Shown here: positions 32,847 through 40,868 of the stretch, piece after piece
Layout of the letters: the number at the start of each line of letters is the position of its first letter
Position numbering within the stretch: the stretch's first letter is position 1
From: Chitinophagaceae bacterium
Lineage (GTDB): Bacteria > Bacteroidota > Bacteroidia > Chitinophagales > Chitinophagaceae
Length of the DNA stretch: 64,000 nt
Assembly: GCA_020847395.1 (NCBI GenBank)
Contig: JADLCD010000058.1
Location: 1 to 64,000 of the forward strand
Direction: 5' to 3'
Translations under genes and position numbers: made by a program
The notes under the pieces: generated by a model
What the model was told of the DNA's origin: nothing
The model's input: only the letters and a program-made list of their open reading frames with translations
The model's database searches: none

Positions 32847-35375
32847 TCATATTTTTATCCTCGTTCCTACGTATACCATTCTTCCATAAACAGGACCCCA
32901 GGTCATAGCGCCGTCAAAATAATTACTGAAAGGGTTTTGTACGTCTATAATGGCATGGCGTTGTATAAACCCTGTAAGATTTTCCCCGCCTGCATACACT
33001 TCAAACTTTGAACCGAAAACTTTTGTAACCTGTGCCGACATCTGGAAAAAAGAAGGAGAATAGCCTGGCATTTGGTATGCTACAGGGTTGGTAATGGTAG
33101 ATGGAATTCTTTTCCTGCTCAGCCATTGCACGGTATAATCAAACTTCCATTTGCCGGCTGTTTCATACGCCAGGTTAATGAAAGCCCTGTGCCGCGCTGT
33201 AAAAGGCTTTTCAAGCAAAATACCGTGATATGTTGTTTTCACGTCAAGCCACCTGTATGCCATGCGTACATCCAGCTTTTTTATGGGCTGGTAATTCAGC
33301 TCAGCCTGCAGGCTGGTAGAATATGATTTTCCATTAAGATCATAGAACTGAATTTTTTGCGGACTGGCATCCAGATCGACCACGGTTTGTGAAGTAAAAT
33401 GTGTTCTATATGCATCAAATGCAACACTGCCCTTTCTGCTGTTCAACGTAAAATTGTGTATAAAATTCAAGCCGTAGTTCCAAGCTTTTTCAGGCTTTAA
33501 ACCATATCCATACCCGTTAGAAGGATTAAGTATTTCCAGCGTTCGTGCGCTTACAAAAGCGCCTGCATTTTCGGCCAGTATATTCGCCACCCTGTACCCC
33601 GACCCTCCACTTACTCTCAGGTTTGTTTGTGGCGTAAAATCATATTTTAAATGCACCCTCGGCGTTGTAACAAAGCCATATAAATTATGCCTGTCAATCC
33701 TTAACCCGCCAATAGCAGTGAACTTATCAAGATAGGTATAAGTGTATTCAAAAAAAGCGCCTGGTACAATTTCATTCCTTGCAAAACGCTGTTGCTTGTA
33801 CGTTTCGTTATAATTTTCATTACTAAAGTTCAACCCGGTTCTGAACTTGTGATTGGTATTACTGATAATAGACTGGTAAATAAAGCTGGCGTACAGGCTT
33901 TTTTGTTTTCCATGATATTGTGTAAGCCCGTAATAAGCGTTGTTGTTGTATTGACCGGCAAAGAATATCAATCCGAGGCTTTTATATTTATGCTGGGGAA
34001 AAACATAACCCATCTTCCCGGTAACAGCATACTGTTCCACATCTAAGCCCATACCATAATATTTAGTAGTGAGCTTATCTGTTTTCTTATCAAAATCTAA
34101 CTGGCCGCCTGTTCTGCTGTCGTTTAAATATTTTACAGCAAGCTGGCCAACCCATCCGTTCTCGTTCATATACTTCCACCGGTTGATAAAATTGAACTGG
34201 CGGCCCAGCGGCATATCCAGGAAACCGTCTTTGTTAAAATCATTCTTCATAGTCACGCCGTTTACATGCGTTAGTAACGCGGTGCTCCACTGGTCGTTTA
34301 ACCTGTGAGCGGTATTGATATTGGCTTCCAGTCTGCCCATATTATTCGCATAAGCATTCACGTATAACTTTTCCGAATTATCAGGCTTCTTCTCTTCCAC
34401 GTTAATTTGCCCGGCAATACTTTCATAGCCGTTCACTACCGAACCGATGCCTTTTGTAAGATTTATTGATTCTATCCACGGCCCGGGGATAAATGTAAGC
34501 CCATAGCTTCCTGCAAGCCCCTTTATTTCAGGAACATTTTCTGTTAGCAGTTGTGTATAATTTCCTGAAAGCCCGAGCAACTGAATTTGCTTAACACCTG
34601 TAACGGCATCACTATAGCTCACATCTACCGAAGGACTGGTTTCAAAGCTTTCCGAAAGATTGCAACAGGCGGCCTTGCTCAGCTCTTTTGCACCAAGTCG
34701 TAAGGTATTTAATGTGCTGAAAGGCGATACTCTTGTCATCTCATTTCGCGACATGATCACTACTTCTTTTAACTTTCCGGTTGCGGCGTTTTTTAAAACA
34801 ATGGTAAGATCATTGCCGCTGTTTATATTGATCGTATCTGCCTCAAAGCCTACATAACTTATTAAAAGCTGTGCGGGTATGTTTGTATTTATTTTAAATA
34901 CGCCTGAGCTATCCGTTACATAATGCTCCTGCGAGTGCAGGTTGCTGATAGTGGCCCCGGCAATAGGGTTAAATTTTCCTTTTAAGCTTTCTTGCAGAAC
35001 AACGCCGGAAACAATATGTTGCTCATTGTTGGTTCCGGTGCCCTGACCATTCCGGTCGTAATGGCAACAATCCGGAAGCGCCTGGTATACCTCATCACTG
35101 GCAGTATAGGCGCCGTTATCATGGCCTGCCTCCGCAATCTTTTGCCGGATATGCTCCTGCGAAGTTTTTGTTGTATCGAAACTAATAGTAAGCGAACGGG
35201 GTTTGCTGTTCCAGTTCGCTGATTCGGCACTGGCGCTTTTAGCTGCTTTCTCAATTCTTTGTTTGCACATGGCACAGTTGCCTGAAACAGGGAAGGTTGC
35301 GGTTTTTAAATGACCCGTTTGGGCAGATAAGTACAGGGGAAAAAATAATATAGCACACAATATATATTTATACAT
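32847..35375 (-). CDS. TonB-dependent receptor with N-terminal HMA domain
   Basis: An 842-residue outer-membrane receptor. The signal peptide MYKYILCAILFFPLYLSAQ is followed by a heavy-metal-associated domain (about 24-95) with metal motif GNCAMC (Cys34, Cys37) and then DCCHYDRNGQG. Next are a carboxypeptidase-D-like beta-sandwich (about 118-200), a plug domain (ASCCNLSESF..., YTQLLTENVPEIKGLAG) and a C-terminal 22-strand barrel ending YVGTRIKI. A HMA prefix on a TonB receptor suggests uptake or sensing of copper or another soft metal; substrate is inferred. It follows the HYC_CC_PP gene on the same strand by 62 bases. Confidence 0.9.
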   Translation of the reverse strand: MYKYILCAILFFPLYLSAQTGHLKTATFPVSGNCAMCKQRIEKAAKSASAESANWNSKPRSLTISFDTTKTSQEHIRQKIAEAGHDNGAYTASDEVYQALPDCCHYDRNGQGTGTNNEQHIVSGVVLQESLKGKFNPIAGATISNLHSQEHYVTDSSGVFKINTNIPAQLLISYVGFEADTININSGNDLTIVLKNAATGKLKEVVIMSRNEMTRVSPFSTLNTLRLGAKELSKAACCNLSESFETSPSVDVSYSDAVTGVKQIQLLGLSGNYTQLLTENVPEIKGLAGSYGLTFIPGPWIESINLTKGIGSVVNGYESIAGQINVEEKKPDNSEKLYVNAYANNMGRLEANINTAHRLNDQWSTALLTHVNGVTMKNDFNKDGFLDMPLGRQFNFINRWKYMNENGWVGQLAVKYLNDSRTGGQLDFDKKTDKLTTKYYGMGLDVEQYAVTGKMGYVFPQHKYKSLGLIFFAGQYNNNAYYGLTQYHGKQKSLYASFIYQSIISNTNHKFRTGLNFSNENYNETYKQQRFARNEIVPGAFFEYTYTYLDKFTAIGGLRIDRHNLYGFVTTPRVHLKYDFTPQTNLRVSGGSGYRVANILAENAGAFVSARTLEILNPSNGYGYGLKPEKAWNYGLNFIHNFTLNSRKGSVAFDAYRTHFTSQTVVDLDASPQKIQFYDLNGKSYSTSLQAELNYQPIKKLDVRMAYRWLDVKTTYHGILLEKPFTARHRAFINLAYETAGKWKFDYTVQWLSRKRIPSTITNPVAYQMPGYSPSFFQMSAQVTKVFGSKFEVYAGGENLTGFIQRHAIIDVQNPFSNYFDGAMTWGPVYGRMVYVGTRIKI

Positions 35376-35437
35376 AAAACAGGATTAATATGAAGTAATT
35401 AATTAACGCAATAACGCTGGTTAAAAACTACTTAATA

Positions 35438-35821
35438 TCAAATCCTGAAGCTGGAAAACAGTACTGTTCTGTTTAGTACGAGTGGCGGGGGTAAATTATA
35501 ATATTGCGGATGCGCCTGGATACCATTGATTGCCAGTACCGCAAAGTATTGCTGTGGCGGAACGGCAGAAAGCAAGGGTTGCTGGAAATGATGATCCTGA
35601 ACAAGATTGTAGCGCTGGTCAGTTGCTATTTTTAGGGTGACGGTTTTGTTATCACAACATTTTTTATCACCCATTTCCATATCACAATCACCCTCATGCT
35701 GTGATGTTAAAGAAATTTCAATTTCCTTTAACTGATCACAACAGTATAAATAGTTGAGGCTTACGCCCAGGCTGGCAAAGCCATACACTATTGATACTAT
35801 TGACAGGATAATCTTTTTCAC
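35438..35821 (-). CDS. HYC_CC_PP family protein
   Basis: A 127-residue small protein seen in Bacteroidetes next to metal-linked TonB receptors. The N-terminal hydrophobic stretch KKIILSIVSIVYGFASLGVSLNYLYCC is a signal or anchor; the Tyr-Cys-Cys, the later CDMEMGDKKCCDNK cysteines and the NLPPPLVLNRTVLF end match the named motif set (HYC, CC, PP), with His replaced by Leu here. The frame is open upstream to ATG 35902, but homologs start at KKII, so GTG 35819-35821 is used. A TACTTTTG box sits just 6 bases before this GTG, giving a nearly leaderless mRNA. Likely works with the receptor downstream; the biochemical role is unknown. Confidence 0.75.
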   Translation of the reverse strand: MKKIILSIVSIVYGFASLGVSLNYLYCCDQLKEIEISLTSQHEGDCDMEMGDKKCCDNKTVTLKIATDQRYNLVQDHHFQQPLLSAVPPQQYFAVLAINGIQAHPQYYNLPPPLVLNRTVLFSSFRI

Positions 35822-35826
35822 GGCTG

Positions 35827-35834
35827 CAAAAGTA
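35827..35834 (-). promoter_or_regulatory. -7 promoter box of the HYC_CC_PP/TonB operon
   Basis: Minus-strand TACTTTTG, exact TAnnTTTG match. It lies between the upstream ATG (35902) and the GTG (35821), which argues against the longer frame. Confidence 0.45.
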
Positions 35835-35902
35835 GTAACAAAATTGCAATAATGAAAGTTGATATTTGGTAACAAAAGAAGAATGTCTATAAGGGTTCGC
35901 AA

Positions 35903-35976
35903 GCGAAAAAGAACTCAAATTTCTTTACTACATAACACAGGCTGCTGATAATGAGTGAAAAGCGAGCTAATTATTA
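35903..35976 (+). pseudogene. dead 3' fragment of the 32.3-kb Cys-protein gene, copy A
   Basis: In one frame this reads EKELKFLYYITQAADNE, then a TGA stop, matching EKELNFLYDMTQAADNE of the gene at 32326-32655 near its C-terminus. The copy stops where the inverted-repeat element at 35978-36110 begins. Confidence 0.75.
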
Positions 35977-35977
35977 G

Positions 35978-36110
35978 CGCCGTTGTTGGTGTTCGTGAGT
36001 AGGCAATGCGCTCAGGCTTCACCAACAACGATAGTTTCACTACGGTATTACCCTGCAGTTGTTGGTGAGGCCAACCCACATAAACAACTCACAAACACAC
36101 AACAACGGCG
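35978..36110. mobile_element. 133-bp MITE-like element with nested inverted repeats
   Basis: CGCCGTTGTTGGTGTTCGTGAGT (left, 35978-36000; given as arm of 23) and its near-complement at 36087-36110 are terminal arms; inside, CACCAACAAC (36020-36029) and GTTGTTGGTG (36058-36067) form a second perfect 10-bp pair. No coding capacity. It adjoins copy A of the dead gene fragment. Confidence 0.65.
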
Positions 36111-36162
36111 AAAATGCATGACCATCTTCCAATACCGTAAATAAAGTTGCTGGCGTTCGCAA

Positions 36163-36252
36163 GCGAAAAAGAACTCAAATTCCTTTACCACATAACACAG
36201 GCTGCTGATAATGAGTGAAAAGCGAGCTAATTATTATGCCTCTTTCAGAAGT
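36163..36252 (+). pseudogene. dead 3' fragment of the 32.3-kb Cys-protein gene, copy B
   Basis: Reads EKELKFLYHITQAADNE, stop, KAS, stop, LLCLFQKL, stop; the intact gene has EKELNFLYDMTQAADNELKASQLLSLFQRV. About 75 of 90 bases match. Two in-frame stops show decay. Copies A and B share 82 bases at a distance of 260 bases, including an upstream GTTCGCAAGCG segment. Confidence 0.78.
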
Positions 36253-36302
36253 TGTAAAAGAGAAAATGTAAGATTTCTGGTATAGACTTTCTGCATTTGC
36301 CC

Positions 36303-36357
36303 TATGTCCTACACCTTCTACCTTCCACCTTCTACCTTCCACCTCCCCCTTTCCCCC
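36303..36357. repeat. pyrimidine-rich CCTTCTACC-type degenerate repeat
   Basis: Units of CCTTCTACC and CCTTCCACC in a row ending in a C/T tract. Same class as 14498-14552. Confidence 0.65.
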
Positions 36358-36390
36358 AACGCTTTATTCCCTTTAACCGTAATATATAAA

Positions 36391-36416
36391 CTATAACATG
36401 TTTAATAATGTTATAG
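36391..36416. promoter_or_regulatory. dyad upstream of ECF sigma gene
   Basis: CTATAACAT (36391-36399) and ATGTTATAG (36408-36416), 9-bp perfect arms with an 8-base AT spacer, about 125 bases before the sigma start and about 40 before a TATCTTTA sequence that may be its -7 box. Could bind a regulator. Confidence 0.45.
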
Positions 36417-36537
36417 TATTTCAAAAATAGGTCAATACGATTGGTATGAAGCAATTTTATCTTTAAATTTCATGGTGAGTAGTTTTTATGCCTGAAGGCA
36501 GGCAGCATTATAGCAGGTCATTAAACTAAACCATTTT

Positions 36538-37083
36538 TTGAGTAATACACAGGCAGATATTGACCTAATAAACGGGTGCATCCGTAACGACCGTCGTGCA
36601 CAGGAATTGTTGTATAAACAATTCTATGATGCTATGGCATCAATCTGTATGCGATATACTCAAAATGAAAATGACGCGGTAGAAGTATTAAACAATGGTT
36701 TTTTAAAAGTGTTTAAAAATATACAGCAGTTTGATAGAGAAAAAGCGGGTTTATATACCTGGATAAGAAAAATTATGATAAACACTGCTATTGATTTTAT
36801 CCGCCAAAATCACAAACACCTTAACAAAGTTGAGTTGGGCAGAGCAACAGAACCTTTTACTGACAGTGAAGCAATGCTGAAATTAGATGCGGAAGAATTA
36901 CTTGCATTAATAAGAAAATTACCTCCATCAACACAGCTTGTTTTTAACATGTATGTTATTGAAGGTTTTACGCATAAAGAAATAGGTATAAAAATGGGCA
37001 TAAGTGAGGGCACCAGTAAATGGCATCTTAGCGAAGCGAGACGCTTATTACAGAAATCACTTAAAACCTTACAGGTAGCATAA
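36538..37083 (+). CDS. ECF-type RNA polymerase sigma factor
   Basis: A 181-residue sigma factor. Region 2: LLYKQFYDAMASICMRYTQNENDAVEVLNNGFLKVFKNI and YTWIRKIMINTAIDFIRQ. Region 4: LIRKLPPSTQLVFNMYVIEGFTHKEIGIKMGISEGTSKWHLSEARRLLQ. No ATG is available at the conserved N-terminus; the frame opens with TTG (36538), a rare start in this window. Its stop overlaps the next start by one base (TAATG), tying it to the TM/barrel protein below. Confidence 0.9.
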   Translation: MSNTQADIDLINGCIRNDRRAQELLYKQFYDAMASICMRYTQNENDAVEVLNNGFLKVFKNIQQFDREKAGLYTWIRKIMINTAIDFIRQNHKHLNKVELGRATEPFTDSEAMLKLDAEELLALIRKLPPSTQLVFNMYVIEGFTHKEIGIKMGISEGTSKWHLSEARRLLQKSLKTLQVA

Positions 37084-38705
37084 TGAACCGGAAACTACCA
37101 TACGAAGAACTAATTGCTGAGAAAATGCAGAAACTCAATCTTCCTGGCAGAGATGATGCGTGGCAGAAAATGCAGGATATGCTGAATAAAGAAATGCCAC
37201 AGGAGCCGGCAGGTAAAAAACGCTTTGCATGGAGATGGAGAAATAGAGGCTGGCTTGCGCTGTTGCTTACCGGATTTATTGGTACAGGTGTATATTTTTA
37301 TAACAACGATACAACAGGTGGCGATACTGCAGCAAATATTAAACCTGATAATACGCGTACAAAGAAAAACATTGTATCTCCTAAACAAATAAAAACATCC
37401 GCAGCAAAAAACAACAGTACAATATCACCGGCTGATGAAAATATTCCTTCAGCAACACAACAAGAAAACAGTTTAACTACTACCGGTTCTATTTCAACAA
37501 ATAATAAACCACAAACAAACAATCAACCGGCTTACAAACCAGTTGAAGGAAAAGTTCTGCCTGAGCATCTTCCTCAACCAAAGAACGATAATATAAAAAG
37601 TAGTACTGCTGTTGCTAATGAGATTGAGCATACCGTTGGAGTGAATAACCAGGAGAACAAGAAAGCTTTAATCAACAATGTAAAAAATGAAGCAGGGAAT
37701 AAGGATGATATCGCTGCATCTCTTTCTCAAAATAATCAAACGGAAATACGTTCAACCAGTAACGAAGCAGCAAGCACTACAAGTAAGGCATTTACCGATA
37801 GCGATAATGAAAACAATAGTATTAGCGCTTTACAAGCTATCACAGCATTGCCTGCAAAACCTGACAACGATGAACTCGCTGCGCCGGCATCTGACATAAC
37901 ATTAACTGTACCTGACAATGTTTGGCAATTGCCTGATGTGGCAGCAAAGAAGAAAACGATACTGAAGGAAATGAAACAGCAGGAAAAAAAACAGGAAAGG
38001 GAACTTGCAAAATCATATAAAAGCCATTGGAGTTTTTGGGGCAATGAAACCGACAGGTGGTTTGCAGCGGGTATAGCGCCATATCAAAATTTCGCTATCG
38101 CGTCTCAGCAAAGCTATAATTACAATTCAGGCGCGGGAAGAAATATGATTGCAGACTATATTCCTTCGCCATATTTGCAATTGCATGTAACAGACAGGAT
38201 ATACCTGTTAAGTGAATTTCAGTTTAATTCGCCCCAGGCAACACCTAACCTGCTGTTAGCCCGCAACAACAGCAGCATTCCGATGAGTAATATGGGTTAT
38301 ACCGAAAATATATACCTGAGAAAGCTATACTATTTTAATATGCCTTTGAGTTTTTATTACAGCCCGGTAAAAAATTTCTACTTAGGCAGTGGCTTGCAAT
38401 TCTCATCATTAAATAGCGGATTAGCATACAGCGAACAGGTATCTGACAACAATACTGTTTTAAATGCCAGAACATTTAAAATAAAAGATGACTCCCTGTC
38501 TTCAAAAATAAACGGTTCAGAATGGCGTTACCTTTTTGACGCGAATTATTATATGAACAGGTTTATGATTGGCTTCCGTTACAACCAGGCGCTGAACAAT
38601 TTTGTAAATTTAAAAGTAAACAATATACTGCCGCCTACACAGGCACGTAACCAGGCTTTTCAATTTTATATAAGGTATAACCTGGTTGTGAGCAAAAAGC
38701 ATTGA
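37083..38705 (+). CDS. sigma-factor partner: cytoplasmic head, TM segment, linker and beta-rich domain
   Basis: A 540-residue protein coupled to the sigma gene by a 1-base overlap. The first 45 residues are cytoplasmic and charged (ELIAEKMQKLNLPGRDDAWQKMQDML, a motif seen in Bacteroidetes anti-sigma-like proteins). A membrane span lies at about 58-72, then a Ser/Thr/Asn/Gln-rich linker (about 75-275). The last about 220 residues alternate short strands (YLQLHVTDRIYLLSEFQFN, FNMPLSFYYSPVKNFYLGSGLQFS, FMIGFRYNQALN) and end LNNF...FQFYIRYNLVVSKKH, like a small barrel. An inner-membrane anchor plus barrel-like end could span the periplasm; regulation of the sigma factor is inferred. Confidence 0.72.
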   Translation: MNRKLPYEELIAEKMQKLNLPGRDDAWQKMQDMLNKEMPQEPAGKKRFAWRWRNRGWLALLLTGFIGTGVYFYNNDTTGGDTAANIKPDNTRTKKNIVSPKQIKTSAAKNNSTISPADENIPSATQQENSLTTTGSISTNNKPQTNNQPAYKPVEGKVLPEHLPQPKNDNIKSSTAVANEIEHTVGVNNQENKKALINNVKNEAGNKDDIAASLSQNNQTEIRSTSNEAASTTSKAFTDSDNENNSISALQAITALPAKPDNDELAAPASDITLTVPDNVWQLPDVAAKKKTILKEMKQQEKKQERELAKSYKSHWSFWGNETDRWFAAGIAPYQNFAIASQQSYNYNSGAGRNMIADYIPSPYLQLHVTDRIYLLSEFQFNSPQATPNLLLARNNSSIPMSNMGYTENIYLRKLYYFNMPLSFYYSPVKNFYLGSGLQFSSLNSGLAYSEQVSDNNTVLNARTFKIKDDSLSSKINGSEWRYLFDANYYMNRFMIGFRYNQALNNFVNLKVNNILPPTQARNQAFQFYIRYNLVVSKKH

Positions 38706-38784
38706 TCAGCCCGTTCAAATATCATTAACAGAAAAGCAACTTTCATTAACCTGGTTTTTTACAGGTTCTTCATAAGTTTGACCT

Positions 38785-39762
38785 ATGAAAAGAGCAGCAA
38801 GGATATTACTGAGGATTACAATAGTACTTATTGCATTATTTATTATCACGCTATTAATAGCAGACAGGTTTGTTCAGTTCCGTATGACGGATGAGGAATA
38901 CAATAAATATTTTGCTGACAAGGGGTTGAAAGCAAATATCTCCTACTATAACAAACTCAACAGAACAATACGTTACGCTTCATCTGGTAACGATACTTCT
39001 TCTGCAACAATATTATTTATACACGGCGCGCCAAGCTCATTTAGTTATTACAGGGATTACATGACGGATAGTACACTGCTACAACACGCTTCCATGTTTG
39101 CGGTTGACCGCGCCGGCTATGGTTACTCAGGCTTAGGGAATGCTGAGCCTTCGATTGAAAAACAAGTGCAACTGATTATGCCTGTTGTTGACAGCCTGAA
39201 TAAGATACATCACCCATTAATAGTTGTTGGCGCATCTTACGGCACATCCATAGCATGCCGGCTTGCCATGGACCATCCTGGTATGGTTGATGGACTGGTA
39301 TTGATTGCTCCTGCGCTTGCGCCTGGTGAAGAAAAAATATATTGGGTAACCCCATATATTGAATGGCCAATCTTTCACTGGTTTGTTCCACGAATGCTGC
39401 AAACCGCTAACATAGAAAAAATCAGGCATAAAGAAGAGTTGACCAAAATGATGCCGTACTGGAGCAATATTAAAGTGCCGGTTATATATATGCAGGGCGC
39501 TGATGATGATTTGGTATATACCAGCAATGCTCAATTCGCCAAAACACATTTGACCAATGTTCCTTATCTCAATATTAAAATGATTCCTAACCGTGGACAT
39601 CTTATCGCGTTTTCTGAAAGACCTGCCATCAAGGAATCTATTCTTAAAATGATTGACCTCGCTAATTTGAATATTGCCGGTAAGTTACAACGTGATACCA
39701 GCATACATATGGCTCAGCGGAATAATACTGGGGGAACAATTCCGGAAAACAGGGTTGATTAG
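38785..39762 (+). CDS. alpha/beta hydrolase, membrane-anchored
   Basis: A 325-residue hydrolase with an N-terminal hydrophobic anchor (about 6-26, ILLRITIVLIALFIITLLIA). The fold signs are the oxyanion loop FIHGAPSSFSYYRDYM, nucleophile Ser in VGASYGTS (G-x-S-x-G), acidic residue region YMQGADDDLVY and His in NRGHLIAFSERP. It is 79 bases after the barrel protein and 5' gap has no terminator seen, so it may share that transcript. Substrate unknown; esterase or lipase of small acyl groups is likely. Confidence 0.88.
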   Translation: MKRAARILLRITIVLIALFIITLLIADRFVQFRMTDEEYNKYFADKGLKANISYYNKLNRTIRYASSGNDTSSATILFIHGAPSSFSYYRDYMTDSTLLQHASMFAVDRAGYGYSGLGNAEPSIEKQVQLIMPVVDSLNKIHHPLIVVGASYGTSIACRLAMDHPGMVDGLVLIAPALAPGEEKIYWVTPYIEWPIFHWFVPRMLQTANIEKIRHKEELTKMMPYWSNIKVPVIYMQGADDDLVYTSNAQFAKTHLTNVPYLNIKMIPNRGHLIAFSERPAIKESILKMIDLANLNIAGKLQRDTSIHMAQRNNTGGTIPENRVD

Positions 39763-40019
39763 TTGCCTGAAGCAATAAAAAACAGGGTAAAGCAAAGGTG
39801 CATTGCATATCTACCATGAGTTTTGAGCCTTATGCAGGTTAAAAAGTATATTTCACGCAGCGTACGCAACGGGGCAAAGCCCGCAAGGAAGCATTCGCTG
39901 CGACCACTGCTTCGCTGTGAATGCCGCCGGAAAATTATTGATGAAATATTGGGAAGAAAGTATATCAACCTATCGATTATCATTTTTTAACATCCAAAAC
40001 TCACGTTATCTAAACAACA

Positions 40020-40412
40020 CTATATTTTCTTCTCAATCAGCCACCTGTGCCCGAAAGGATCCTCAATTTCTCCCTGCCGGTAATTATAGTCATAATCTCG
40101 TGCAGGAGATATTAGCTTTGCACCGGCTTCAATGGCATTTTTCATTACAGCATCTACATCCGGAGCAAATAATCCTATAATAGTTGTAGTACCATTATGT
40201 TTTGAAGGAGAGAAGAAATAAGGCTGTGTTACTTCATGCAGATGAAGTAAACATTCATCAATACATAATTCAGCAACATGTACACTGCCGTCATCATTAC
40301 GAAGGCAAAAATTCTCCGTTGCTCCAAATGCTTTTGTATAAAAGCTTATATCATCAACACCATTGTTAATCATAAGTTGGGGTGCGAAGAATAGTTTTTT
40401 CATATTCATCAT
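40020..40412 (-). CDS. VOC (glyoxalase-like, PhnB-type) protein
   Basis: A 130-residue protein of the vicinal oxygen chelate superfamily, PhnB-like: APQLMINNGVDDISFYTKAFGA, SVHVAELCIDECLLHLHEV, IGLFAPDVDAVMKNAIEAGAKLISPARDYDYNYRQGEIEDPFGHRWLIEKK. The closing DPFGHRW is the family's signature. Metal-binding residues are only partly conserved (His in HVAEL, Glu in GEIEDPFG). The start has two Met codons (MMNMKK); 40412 is the first. Substrate unknown. Confidence 0.9.
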   Translation of the reverse strand: MMNMKKLFFAPQLMINNGVDDISFYTKAFGATENFCLRNDDGSVHVAELCIDECLLHLHEVTQPYFFSPSKHNGTTTIIGLFAPDVDAVMKNAIEAGAKLISPARDYDYNYRQGEIEDPFGHRWLIEKKI

Positions 40413-40868
40413 TTTTTATGATAAGTTATGACTATTCTTAAACAATATCAACCACATTATTTCAAGCATCCTGTTTATCGAATCTTCAGAATGAAGCATT
40501 TCGGTAAACGATGTAAAGAATAATATTAAGGAAGAAATATTTGATACAATCATTTTTCGATAATTGTTATAATTAAAACTACAAGGTCACGAAGACAAGA
40601 TGTGTCATAAAATGATACCTGGAGTTTATATGACGCCCGATCAATGCAGCATAGCGATATACAGAAAAATTGTACGACGCCACTACGAACATGGCTTGGC
40701 GTTGTTTTAGATTTGAAAACCGCCTGCCCAGAACTGAAGCCTAATTAAAAAACTGAATTTGGAGTTACAACTAAAAGCAAAATTGAAAAACGTCAAGCTG
40801 GGAGTGAAGCTGAATAGCGAACAAAAACTGATGATTTATTCGTCAAGCCTCAATAACGCCAAACCCCT
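40413..40868. other. noncoding gap between VOC gene and DoxX-like gene
   Basis: No gene with good coding features is seen. AT content is high from 40430 to 40600; a mixed stretch follows (TGACGCCCGATC, GGCTTGGCG). It ends in the sequence AACGCCAAACCCCTTGTTAGCGG, which carries the left inverted-repeat end of the segment at 40869-41745. Confidence 0.5.
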
